From NCBI GenBank assembly GCA_001939145.1, contig LSRX01001158.1, positions 103,138 through 167,137 of the forward strand: a DNA stretch of 64,000 nucleotides. Reading direction: 5' to 3'. Source of the DNA: Symbiodinium microadriaticum. Lineage: Eukaryota; Sar; Dinophyceae; Suessiales; Symbiodiniaceae. Below, piece after piece: positions 45,770 through 55,636 of this stretch (the stretch's first letter is position 1; the number at the start of each line of letters is the position of its first letter). The position numbers and the translations under genes were made by a program. Under the pieces are notes generated by a model, which made no database searches, was not told where the DNA came from, and saw only the letters and a program-made list of their open reading frames with translations.

Positions 45770-46340
45770 GCATCTGAGTATGCGATGACGAGCCACGGTC
45801 AGCGATCTGAAAGCCCATCGCCAGGCCACAAATTCCTGAGAACAGGGCTTCCTGACAAACACATTGTTTTCTTCGCCATCCCCACTTCCAAACCTGTGGC
45901 CAAGCTTCCCATGAGCTTTCGTGCGACAGTGACGGGTGTGTCATGAGCAACTTCGTCAAAGCCCACACCTTGGAGGGAGGGGGGCCATGGCGATGGCAAC
46001 TGCATTTGTGGAGGCACCCAGCCTGGCACAGTACGACTGGCATGGCCCAATTCCTCGAAGCTCCACGAGACAACAAGGGAGGAACGACTACGAGCACCGC
46101 ACGATGACCGCGCAGTCGCGCCGAACTACAGTAACATTGCCGTAATTCGTCTTTGCCAATTTGCACGACCCTTCAGCCAAAAAGCTCGCGCAGTTCCAGC
46201 ATGCCCACATCGTGGATGCGGCTGAAATCCAGCCGGTGTAGAAAAGCCAAGATGAAGAGGGAGATGCCTGAATCATGCACAGCCACAACCATTGCAGCGA
46301 GAACAAAATCCAAGCCAACGACGTGCTTGCCAAAATCTAC
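45770..46340 (-). CDS. Membrane-protein exon-like stretches, family unknown
   Basis: At 46.34-46.17 kb: KHVVGLDFVLAAMVVAVHDS then GISLFILAFLHRLDFSRIHD and VGMLELRELF, with two probable membrane helices. At 45.97-45.77 kb: FDEVAHDTPVTVARKLMGSL or, in another frame, LFSGICGLAMGFQIADRG. Together with the 45.27-45.45 kb exon these suggest a polytopic membrane protein in several exons on the minus strand. The reading frame across introns is not resolved. Confidence 0.3.
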
Positions 46341-46499
46341 TACAGGTGCAGTGTCCCTCTTTGGTCGAAGCGTCAACTGCACCCGCCCAGGCACACCGCC
46401 CCGAAAACAGGTGCCGGCGCCAGGATGCACACACCCATGCACCACCCATAAGGCGCCGGCACTCCTACCAAATAGCAAGATCTGAAAGCCGCTCAGGCG

Positions 46500-47760
46500 C
46501 CCGATGGCTGGCGAAGTTGATGTCGACGGCCGCCTCGCCGACACCTCGTCGACTAGTGCCCGTACCGTGGTCCAGCCCTTTTACTCAGGCCCGAAAGTCG
46601 TCGCCCACATGTCGTCCCACACGTTCCGGGCGTCCATGCCCTTTCGGATGCCAGACTGGGTCCTTCCCATAGCCTTTCATGAGGGCGAACTGACCCGCCA
46701 CATTGTCAATGAAGGCGATGGCACACGAGCGGGAGGAATGGCAGGACCGTCCTGGACATAGATGAAAGCCAGCCGGGCCGCGAAGGGCTCCAAGCGCTCC
46801 GACCGCACAACATCGAAGTCGCAGAAGACGTTGTTTGGATAAAGCCCTAGCCGTGGGTCGTGGGACCAGGTGCATGATGCCGCCTGGCTCCAAGTGGCCC
46901 ACCTTCAGGAAGGCTGTCGAGGAAGAAGGCATCACCGTGGAGCACGGGAAGGGTCACGCGATCCCAAGCCAAAGGACTAGCCGCAGCTTGGTCGCGGCAA
47001 CCAACCGGCACAGGCAACGCTGCAAAACCGGGAGTTGAAGCTTGAAAAAACCGAAACCACGCTACAGGATGCTACGGGCACTGGAAATTCTATGCTTGCC
47101 AGGATCGGGGACCGCACCCTCGGCCAAGCTCTTCCAAAAATCCAGGACCTGGGCCAGTTTGGGTGCGCCCGGCTGCCAATCCTGCGAAGCACGACAAGCT
47201 GTCCATCCAAATGACGGCGCAATACCGAGGGATCGTGATCCAAGATTAGCCGCCACACATCGGCAGCAGGCACACGGCCTTAGAGCTCTTAAAGAAGCGA
47301 CTGTTTGGCAACACCTCCTTGGCAAATCAAAGCCAAAAGGGCCGCGAAGCCGATAAAGCCGCAGTTTCTGGTCAATCTGGGCCACATGTTTTTTTGGTTC
47401 CGCTGTGAGCGGGAGCTACATGCCCTGGGCGACATGTTGGGCGGCGGGAGGCCAAGAAGTCAGCCGGAGAAGGTCGATAAGAGACACCAAGTCGAGGACG
47501 CCGGGGTCGGTCGGCCCCGAGTCTTGGGCACCACCCGAGGCGGCCTTTCCAGGGAAGTTCGTAGGCGCCGACGCGGACGTAGGACCACCAGCCAGATCCA
47601 GGCGGCCGCCATGAAGTCGGCCACGGCCTCGGCGTTGAAGGCGGAAGGGGCGCCAGACGAGGCCATGATCAGGCGAGGCGGGGCGGATTTCGCAGGAGGA
47701 CAATTCGAAAAAGCGGTCGAGTCGAAAGCTTCGGCGACCACAGGAGTTTTGTTCCTACGC
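46500..47760 (-). mobile_element. Decayed retroelement with RNase H-like segment
   Basis: At about 46.76-46.67 kb the minus strand reads SCAIAFIDNVAGQFALMKGY then GKDPVW. This matches the catalytic stretch FIDN-x-AA-x-ALMKGYS seen in reverse-transcriptase-linked RNase H of dinoflagellate retroelements, from memory of such elements. Neighbouring frames (for example ADVWRLILDHDPSVLRRHLD at 47.27-47.2 kb) are open but shift, so it appears to be a remnant. No terminal repeats or target-site duplications were identified. Base composition is more GC-rich than the flanks, and limits are approximate. Confidence 0.45.
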
Positions 47761-48569
47761 GCACATGTGCATTACACCTCAATGAAACTGCAAGGGGACA
47801 CTCGACTGTCATCCGTTGAGGCCAGCTGCCTGGCACTAAGCCCCCAAGCACGCCATCCCCTCCCAAAGCGGCTGCCAGGCGAAGAAGCCCAACATGGCCC
47901 AGACCCTGCAACACCTCGCAGCTGCGTGGAAGATACCCAAAGCTTCATGTGTGAGCTCGCGACTTACCGCCAATGAAAACCCATGTGCGCAAAGGTCACA
48001 TAGCTGCAGCTGCGGAAGAAATACCACGGATCGACCACGTTGTGACCTCAATGAGGAACCGATGCTTGCCCACGACCAACACACATCATCAAATGTCACG
48101 TGGGTGCAACATGTGCAACTTGGTCCACCCCGGACCTCAGACATCTCGATAGCTTTAGACACTGCCCTGTGGCAACCCCAAAGCAATACCACACAGAGGC
48201 GTCGGATACCCGAGCCCCCACGTCAATAGACCGCCACCTGTCTGGGGCCACAGCGCCCGCATAACCACACGGCTAGGCGGTACAATGCACCACAGATCAC
48301 CTCCTGGTAGACATTGAAGCCTCAGTTATCAGCAGCAACTCTTGTGAGTCTTGCTGCTTGCTCTGAGGGGCAATTTTGCCTGCAACTGCCCAAAGTCTCA
48401 AAGTGCAAAATTATCGGTTGCACTGAATTCCCCGATCAGGAACATGGAGTTCACAGAATCCCGGGTTCAGGACTGAGGGCCGAGCGCTTCAGCGCGTTGA
48501 TGGTGTCGGGGGCTTCACTTCGGCGGTCGTAGAGACTGGACCCCAGCGCGCTGCCGAGGTCCGGTGCGA
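47761..48569. other. No gene recognised
   Basis: No supported coding sequence on either strand. Possibly the edge of the retroelement remnant and spacer. Confidence 0.4.
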
Positions 48570-49106
48570 TCACGAACTCCTCCTTGCTACACGACAGAAC
48601 CAGCCAGCAAAATGCTTCTGAAGCACCTGGACACTCCCCGGAAGGGAAGAGTGGCCCAAGATAAAGCCAAGCAAAGCCTTTAGAGTCACTTTAGAGCTGC
48701 TTCGTAGTCGTGGCGGTCTGAAATTCTGTACTGTCGCAACTGCTGCATTGAGTATGCGGGCAGTCAAGCCGCATAGTAAGAATAGTAGAATGCATTCCTT
48801 GGCTGCCATACAGACGATTAGCCACAGATCAAGAGACACGTCTGTTTTCAGTGTTCCGTCTGCATGTCCCAGGCTCTCGGTTTTGAGGAATGCTTCCTTC
48901 TGTTCTGCCACGGAAAGGCCCGTGGTGATGCAGTTGTATCCTGCACCACAGAATTCCATCCATGCTTTCTTTGCCGAACAACATCCAAGCCGGCCTGAAA
49001 CTTCAACATAGTGCAGACAGCCAACCAGCAGGGAAACTGCCTTGTCAGATGCATGGTCACGGCTAGCTATTGGAGTTGGCAGAAGTACTTTTGAGGCTTC
49101 AGGTGA
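48570..49106 (-). CDS. Hypothetical protein exon, about 178 residues
   Basis: Long minus-strand frame opening near a CCTGAAG acceptor-like site at about 49.1 kb. It contains LLVGCLHYVEVSGRLGCCSA, then LDLWLIVCMAAKECILLFLL and CGLTARILNAAVATVQNF (a likely membrane helix or two), and ends HFAGWFCRVARRSS. No ATG is obvious at its start, so it is probably an exon. It lies 3' of PFK-2 on the same strand. Family not recognised. Confidence 0.4.
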   Translation of the reverse strand, partial: SPEASKVLLPTPIASRDHASDKAVSLLVGCLHYVEVSGRLGCCSAKKAWMEFCGAGYNCITTGLSVAEQKEAFLKTESLGHADGTLKTDVSLDLWLIVCMAAKECILLFLLCGLTARILNAAVATVQNFRPPRLRSSSKVTLKALLGFILGHSSLPGSVQVLQKHFAGWFCRVARRSS

Positions 49107-49493
49107 GGGTCCCAAGCAAGCAGCAGCTCCGCGGACCGGAAGTCCATGCGAGAGGAGCTGCTGAGCTGCACTGTATGTGCCACGCGTCGAAACCCAAGCA
49201 ATGCCTGGTCCGAGCTATCAACGATGCGACGTGTGGAGGGATCTCAGGGCTTGTTGTTGTCAACCTGCTTGCTCGTGCTGACATAAAGGGTGTAGAAATG
49301 CAAGGCTGCAGGGAGGCTCCTTATGCCGCGTTGCTCAAGTTGCTTTGATGCAGTAGGACCCAGCAGCGGCTTGAGCCGGAGCTGCGAGAGGAATAGGTAC
49401 GTGCTATCTACATGCCGACAAATGCATGTAAGCAGAATTTGGCTTCGCATGCATACAACAAACGTGCCCACAGGGCTGAGTGAAGGCTTCAAT

Positions 49494-51248
49494 TCAGCTG
49501 ACGGTGGGACGCACCTGCAGCACGTCCTGTGTCCCTGCTGACTTCGGAGGCGCAGAAGGGATGTCGGGACCTTGAGCCCATACTGGGAACGCGAAAGCCT
49601 GCGCACTTCTGCCACTACTGCGGTCACGGCGGAAGTCCGGCTGCTTTGTCGACTCGCGCATACGGAAGAACCATCGACCATTGGGGTTCACGCCTGATGG
49701 TCTTCTGGCTTACGGAAGCAGGCGCAGCATTCGAGTCCAACACGGAGCATGATGACACAGGCTGCGTCGCTCTTGGCTTGCGGCGTTTGCCTTTCTGATT
49801 GGTGATGGCATGAATTGGCAAGTAGCAATAGCCTCAGCTTCCGAAGGCGGCCCGCTGCATCGACTGCACGTGTGAATGCTATCTTTCATCAAGTTAGGCA
49901 AGGATCGCTCATAAATCTTTCCCACCTCGCACAAAGGAGTACATGAAACACCGAGTCCGGAGGTCAACACACCAACATCTGGAGACAACTTGCAGCAGAG
50001 GAACAGTGATGCCACTGTAGCCGGCCATCGCTCCGTGCACCGCCATTTGCCCTAGCACTGAGCAGTAGGTGCTGTCGAAGGAATTGGCCGGAACCGAGCG
50101 GATCCTGGGTAGATGTCTCCAACAAGCATATTGGCCCGGCCACGAATCCTACGGATCCTCCGGCAAGGCGCACTCACACAAGCTAATCTTCAGCAAGTCT
50201 CATGTACGTGGGATCAATGTACTTGATCGTGAGCGGCAAGCCCAAAGACTTGAAACGGGCGGTGATGGTATCTTTCAGCCATGGCCCCACGTCTGCAAGG
50301 ATTTTGTTGCCACCTGTCTCCAAAGGCAGCATGCGCTCCGCCAGCATTGCGGTATTTCTGCGTTGCAATGTTCGGCAACGGCTTGGCTTGTTTCGGTGCT
50401 ATCCACTTACTTTCTACTGAAGCTATGTGGCCAGCACCTGGCACTGACCAACCATGCACCAGCCTGCATCCGTCGCCCCGGAGCTTTGGATCAACGTGTC
50501 GCCACAGCCCTCTGCCACCACGATCACGGCATGGCCCTTCGTGCGCATCAGGTGCTCCGTATGGTTCAATACCTCTACAAAGCCAACAGCAGGACTTGCA
50601 GGGCGTTGCAACACTCACGTGTTTCGAACAGTTTGCAGCAATCGGTACAACCACAATTAATTCCGGCCTTCTCTAGATCAATATCCATCTCAGGGATGAG
50701 ACCTGAATTGATACGTGCATGGGGAGACGAAACAAGCCGTTGCTGTCGTCGAGGGCTGCAGTCCCTCAGCCTGTTCTACCTCGCAGCTGGGGGGCATATG
50801 TCGACGTTGCGTGCAGCCAGGGCAGCATTCATGGCGATGAAGCCACAGTGACGCCCCATAAGCTTGACAAGACCAATGCAGTTGGCCTTGGCAAGAACAA
50901 TTGTTGCCGGCCACCCTGGGCCACCCTCGCACGTGCTCTTTCCATTGCAGCTTGCTGCATCTGAGAGTCGTTACCCCTTGCCTCAACGTACCTTTGCTTG
51001 CGGAAGCTTTCCTACTTTCATTTGACAATGACAAGCTCAATGAAAGAACAGCTCTTCGTTGCGAGCAGCGCGGAGTTGACAGCTTTGGCTGCCTCCGTGC
51101 ATGCTGTGTCGAAGCCGAAGGTCTGGTCAACCATGGGCACGTCCTGGACAAAAGCAGCTGGTCTGCAATTTCCCAAAGTTCAGGAGGCTAGCTGAAGCCG
51201 GGTCTCGTTGTCGATTGTCTTCGGCACACCGACAACTGCGCACTCATG
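49494..51248 (-). CDS. PFK: PFK-2, 3' half: plant-type 6-phosphofructokinase from PKTIDN to stop
   Basis: Exons: [13 protein letters not shown] (51.25-51.21 kb), [20 protein letters not shown] then VNSALLA (51.14-51.06), [20 protein letters not shown] and [11 protein letters not shown] (50.89-50.79), [13 protein letters not shown] (50.70-50.66), [20 protein letters not shown] then [15 protein letters not shown] (50.57-50.47), [20 protein letters not shown] and [18 protein letters not shown] (50.32-50.20), [20 protein letters not shown] then [11 protein letters not shown] (50.10-50.01), a segment with [13 protein letters not shown] (49.93-49.89), and a last exon with [19 protein letters not shown] (49.69-49.63). 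The final frame then runs a further 40 or so residues to a stop at 49494, longer than PFK-1 and PFK-5. It picks up exactly where the 5' half (58.7-57.3 kb) ends. A 246-base gap (51398-51643) lies 150 bases upstream of the first exon. Confidence 0.87.
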
Positions 51249-51318
51249 ATCAATCTCCTTGGACTGCAAGATGGCTCAAGCAGACGGAGCTTGGAGCTGC
51301 GAAATCGCGTGAGCGACA

Positions 51319-51337
51319 GCTAGAGAGAGAGACAGCT

Positions 51338-51371
<34 letters not shown>

Positions 51372-51731
51372 AGGGAGGGAGGGAGGGAGGGAGAGAGNNN
51401 NNNNNNNNNNNNNNNNNNNNNNNNNNNNNNNNNNNNNNNNNNNNNNNNNNNNNNNNNNNNNNNNNNNNNNNNNNNNNNNNNNNNNNNNNNNNNNNNNNNN
51501 NNNNNNNNNNNNNNNNNNNNNNNNNNNNNNNNNNNNNNNNNNNNNNNNNNNNNNNNNNNNNNNNNNNNNNNNNNNNNNNNNNNNNNNNNNNNNNNNNNNN
51601 NNNNNNNNNNNNNNNNNNNNNNNNNNNNNNNNNNNNNNNNNNNAGAGAGAGAGAGAGAGAGAGAGAGGGGAGGGAGAGAGAGAGAGAGGGAGAGAGAGAG
51701 AGAGAGAGAGAGAGTGAGAGAGAGTGAGTGA
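51319..51731. repeat. (GA)n microsatellite with 246-base assembly gap
   Basis: GA and GGGA repeats at 51319-51397 and 51644-51731 flank unknown bases at 51398-51643. The gap probably holds more of the same repeat. It lies inside the inferred PFK-2 intron, so the join across it is not proven. Confidence 0.95.
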
Positions 51732-51786
51732 GCGCGCCAGAGCCAGAGCCCGCCTCCCACTGATTCCAGGAAGTTATTGTTGCAGC

Positions 51787-53532
51787 TTATGTATCACGAC
51801 CTTCAAGGGTCAGTCTATTCGCTGGCCTGTTGGCGACAAGACACTTCAATCTGGGATCCCATGACAGTACCAGAGAACTGCATGACTGCATGCTGGCTTC
51901 CGCTCCTTTTTCAGTCAGACGTGCAGCCTGCCTTCTTTCAGCGATCTCCTTCCGCATCGACTTCACCTCATCTTTCTTCTCGCCCTCCAGCCTTTCCAGA
52001 TTTGCCCAAAGATCCTGATCTACTCGGGCCTTCAGCGGTTCCAGCGCAGTCATGTGGAACACAGACCGTGGGATCAAATAGCCCACAGGAAGCAGGGCCA
52101 CCACGGCGGCGGGGTCTCCCTCACCCAGCATTAGCTGCTTGACGGCTCTCCGCACAACTGCCAGGCTCACCGTCGCTCCACTGCTTCTGGTGCCGAAGGC
52201 CGCGGCCATCCCGGCCTCCTCCACTTCAGGGAATTGCAGGCTCACGCCTGGCAGACCCTGGGACCGCCGGAGCCGTGCCAGCTCATCAAGATAACAGTTT
52301 GCAGCCGCGTAGTTGTGCATGCCCTCGGAACCAATGCCGCCAGAAAGCGAGGAGAAAAACCACATGGCCTCAAGGTCGTCACGCTGTGTGTGCTTGTGCA
52401 TATTCCAGGCGCCCAGGCACTTGGGAACAAAGACGGCTTCTAGCTTCCCGGGCTCGTTGGGAAGAACTATTCCAGCTGCATTGACCACCCACCGCAGGTT
52501 GCCATGCTGCTTACGCAGTCGGTCCAACATGGACACAACTTGCTTCTCATCTGCCACATCGCAGGCCTCCAAGATGACAGATGCTAACTGCTGGAGCTTC
52601 GCCACACGCTCCACCAAATTGCCTGGTGCTGTGGCCGAAATCGCACCTGAGCGCGAGGATAGCACCACACAGCGGACTCCGGCATCAACCATTGCTTCCG
52701 CAGTGGTGATGCCGAGCCCACCGGTGCCTCCGGTAATGACTGCCACCCCCTCGCTTGACACTGATCTCTTGCTCACGGGGGGGCGCTGACCACAAATATC
52801 CAGTTTGGGCAAGAAGCGGCGGCTTTTGCGGTACGCAACCTCGCGACCGGTGTAAACCAAGGACCTCTTGCCGAGATCGGCAGTTAGAGATAGCTCGGCC
52901 TCGACCTGCCTCTGAAGCTCCTCGGCCTTGCCTGGAATGCCCAGGGCATCCGTGTCGATGTGCAGGATGGGGAATGAAGGATGCTCTATCCGAAAGCATC
53001 GGAACATTCCCCGCAAGCATGCTGCAGCGGGCATGCCGAAGCCGTCGTCCTGTGCCCCGGCACAATCCGGGCCATGTGCCCCACATGTTAGCGCAACGAT
53101 CCGCAAGGGCGCAGACAAAGCCCCGGCTTCGTTGAGAAAGTGAAAGATTTCAAGCGGAAGTGCTGTCAGGCTCTGGCTTTCGTCCTTGGCCTGGGCCGTG
53201 ACCAGGGGCAGAAGGACAACATCAAGCTCACCGAGCGTGTGAGCCATGCTTCCGGCTTTGAAATTGAATCGCTGGCATCCCATCTTCTTCTCCAGTACCT
53301 GTTTGACCTCGTGTGTCCACGTACATCCCGGAAAGTGGATGACGGCCATGTTCCTTTTGCTGTCCATCACATGCACTTCCACGGGTGGTGCTGTGGCATG
53401 CCACAACCAATCGCATAAGCAAGGCGGTGTGAATCCCAAGAGCCTTTGCAGGGCGACGTCACTCCACGTAGCAGTCTCCTGAAATGCCGGGACCCTACGG
53501 GCGACAGCGCTTAGCCACTCGCATGTCAACAT
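51787..53532 (-). CDS. Polyketide synthase ketoreductase, stand-alone KR protein (intronless)
   Basis: Single exon of 581 residues, ATG at 53532. The N-terminal half fits the structural subdomain of modular ketoreductases (LRIVALTCGAHGP and GMFRCFRIEHPSFPILHID near 165-210). The catalytic subdomain starts near 280 with the NADPH loop AVITGGTGGLG, then VLSSRSG, NAAGIVLPN and the active-site Lys region VPKCLGAWNMH. The Ser/Tyr/Asn motif follows as SSLSGGIGSEGMHNYAAANC, then SLQFPEVEEAGMAAAF. All catalytic residues of a reducing KR are present. The LDD signature of B-type KRs is absent. A charged helical tail (near 520-550, LERLEGEKKDEVKSMRKEIA) may mediate docking. No KS, AT or ACP is encoded next to it, so it resembles the mono-domain PKS proteins known from dinoflagellates. 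Expected role: reduce a beta-keto group during polyketide assembly, acting in trans. Confidence 0.85.
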   Translation of the reverse strand: MLTCEWLSAVARRVPAFQETATWSDVALQRLLGFTPPCLCDWLWHATAPPVEVHVMDSKRNMAVIHFPGCTWTHEVKQVLEKKMGCQRFNFKAGSMAHTLGELDVVLLPLVTAQAKDESQSLTALPLEIFHFLNEAGALSAPLRIVALTCGAHGPDCAGAQDDGFGMPAAACLRGMFRCFRIEHPSFPILHIDTDALGIPGKAEELQRQVEAELSLTADLGKRSLVYTGREVAYRKSRRFLPKLDICGQRPPVSKRSVSSEGVAVITGGTGGLGITTAEAMVDAGVRCVVLSSRSGAISATAPGNLVERVAKLQQLASVILEACDVADEKQVVSMLDRLRKQHGNLRWVVNAAGIVLPNEPGKLEAVFVPKCLGAWNMHKHTQRDDLEAMWFFSSLSGGIGSEGMHNYAAANCYLDELARLRRSQGLPGVSLQFPEVEEAGMAAAFGTRSSGATVSLAVVRRAVKQLMLGEGDPAAVVALLPVGYLIPRSVFHMTALEPLKARVDQDLWANLERLEGEKKDEVKSMRKEIAERRQAARLTEKGAEASMQSCSSLVLSWDPRLKCLVANRPANRLTLEGRDT

Positions 53533-53540
53533 ACCGTGCT

Positions 53541-53548
53541 AGGCAAAA
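53541..53548 (-). promoter_or_regulatory. Weak spliced-leader-like match
   Basis: The minus strand reads TTTTGCCT, 7 of 8 with spliced-leader TTTTGGCT, 9-16 bases upstream of the KR ATG at 53532. Suggestive only in combination with similar matches elsewhere. Confidence 0.15.
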
Positions 53549-53834
53549 GGATTTCGGATCAAGGAATGATCTCTCGTTTTACTCAAATGCCAAGACTCAG
53601 GGTGCTCAGTTCTGCTCTCAGCCTTCGGCGGGCATCTTGCGACATCGGGATCTTCCCGAGGAGCTAACACCACGTAGAGAAGTTGCCTCTTGCCTCACGG
53701 AAAATCACCAGGGAAACGGGGCGAGACAGCTTTCCGAACGAGTGTATAGGCAGAAGGTGACTAGCAGATGTGTGGAGCCAAAACCCAAATTTGCCGGTGC
53801 AACTGTTCGTGCTTATTCAAGTCTGGCTGAAGAC

Positions 53835-55567
53835 CTACTGCAAAATGGAATTCAATATGATCGCTTGTCGGTCTGAGATGCTACACTCTGCCAGAAGCTT
53901 CTGACCTTCACCTCTGACGTCGTTGACTTGCACCACTTTATCACCAGGCCCTATAGAAGCGTCCACCGGGACGGCGGAATTCCAGTCAGCAACCAATCCA
54001 TGCGTCAGCACCTCTTGCACTTCGAAGCCACTCAGAAAGGGTCGCACCTTCATCCCGAGAGGCTTCTTCTCAGTCCTGCGGTCCAGGACCACCCTTCTCT
54101 GCACTGGGCGACTGCGGCGGGGAGGAAAAGCCGCACGCCGACTTGCACGCGGAGCAAGGACTGGCTTTTCCTCAGATACAACGGACAGCGCATCCTCTGC
54201 ATCCTCTCCGTCTGCCCAATCGAAAGAGTACTGCTCGGCTTGTGGAAGCTCTCGGGATACTGCCTCTGTCGCTTCGAGCAAAGCTTTGGCCTCAGGCATC
54301 TCAGGATTCCTTTCCAACGCATCCGATAGGTCACCGCGCGCGGCTTCGAGCTCACCCAGTCGAAGGTGCAGGGATGCAAGCTCCAACAGCCGCGCCGCAT
54401 CACCAGGAGAGTCAAGTTCTCCACCCAAGCCTGACAGAAAAAAGGCTAGATCGAAACATCCTCGCCTCGTGATCCGCTGTTACTGGAAGCTTCTGTGCTG
54501 ACGCTACTACGCCGTACTGACATTGTATGCGGTAAATCCAACACAAAAACAGCCATACCGCCCGGGATAAGTAGGTGACGGTAAGGGTATTTACGACTTT
54601 TCATACAAACCTGGAAACGCAACGACGTTTATATCTCAGTCTCTTCCATTCGTTGCCTCAGCACCGAGAAGCTACCAGGTGAAATAAATCGGATGGGGAT
54701 TTTGGGACTCTTGCTGATTTCTCCGTTGTGTGCGTTACGTCCATACTGAGAGGAATCGGGCCCTACAAGCAGAACGGAACGCCATCTGTCTGAATCGTGA
54801 CAACTCCAGTCTAAGCTCAAAGAAAGCCGATGACACTCAACCTGCGTTCCAATATCTGGAGTCGGCGGAACCCTCGAGGCTTGCTTAGACAGCTTCTGGA
54901 AACTTGAACCTTCAGCGGTCCTGACAGATCTACTCAACACGACGGCCTCGCTGCCAGCGCTTCTGAGCCAGCTGTGCCCGGAGGCCGGCATCCTCCACTC
55001 GGTGAAGCGGCCGGGGCCGCCAAAGCGGGGGCCCGGGCACGTCCGGATCTCCTCCTCTCAGCTTTGCAAGGTCCTCAGCGGCTTTGGGGCCCTTTGAGGG
55101 CTTTCTGGAGAAGAGCGAGATCGCTCCACCTCTACACTTTTTTGCGGACAGAGGGGCATAGCCGAGGTTGGCAAGCATAGCCAGCTGCAGTTCCAGCTGC
55201 TGCTCCAAGGCCTGCATGGCGAGAAGCGAGTCAAAGGCGGCAAGTCAAAGCTTTTCCCCATCTCGGTCGGCCCTTGGCCCTGGCCTGTCCAAGCGACTCC
55301 TTGCGAGCGAGCCCTTCAAACTTGCGGGCCGTCTCCATCAAACCAGTCCTTACCCAACGACTCAGCTCTTGAAGTGGAAATGGAAGGAAGACATGGCAGG
55401 GAAAGCAGAAGTGCCAGAGATGCCAAGCTTCGCCATAGCTTCCAAGGCCCAATCTCGCAGAGACTCGCGCTTCTGCTGCGACGGCTGTGGCAGCTCTTGC
55501 GATGGAGCTGTCTGCTTGAAGGATTCCAAACGCTTCAGTCCTGCCTGCAGCTGACTGAGCTTTGCAA
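53835..55567 (-). CDS. TPR/PDZ-like scaffold protein, multi-exon
   Basis: Exon candidates in order: LSQLQAGLKRLESFKQTAPS then REWALEAMAKLGI-like sequence (55.56-55.43 kb), WVRTGLMETARKFEGLARKE (55.35-55.28), MQALEQQLELQLAMLANLGY then KPSKGPKAAEDLAKLRGG (55.22-55.03), and a long last exon from an AG acceptor at about 54.44 kb to a stop at 53835. The last exon carries a TPR-like pair (ARLLELASLHLRLGELEAAR then GDLSDALERNPEMPEAKALL), an acidic spacer, and a PDZ-like C-terminal domain (LGMKVRPFLSGFEVQEVLTH then GLVADWNSAV and GPGDKVVQVNDVRG). The PDZ core G-D-x-V-x-x-V-N is clear. Likely a cytoplasmic adaptor; partner unknown. It lies between the SET-like gene and the KR gene inside the PFK-2 intron. 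Confidence 0.55.
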
Positions 55568-55636
55568 CCGGGTAAAGATCACTTGTTCGTCAGCGCTGGC
55601 TGGGCACTCCTACTCGCTTGGGAAAGCATTCGTACG

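Noticed and set aside
47305..47976. Plus-strand frame of 223 codons
   Set aside because: GC-rich, overlaps the retroelement remnant read on the minus strand, and has no recognisable domain.
51101..51727. Open frames on both strands through the GA repeat and gap
   Set aside because: They are produced by GA/GGGA repeats and unknown bases (Arg-Glu or Leu-Ser repeats); no real protein signal.
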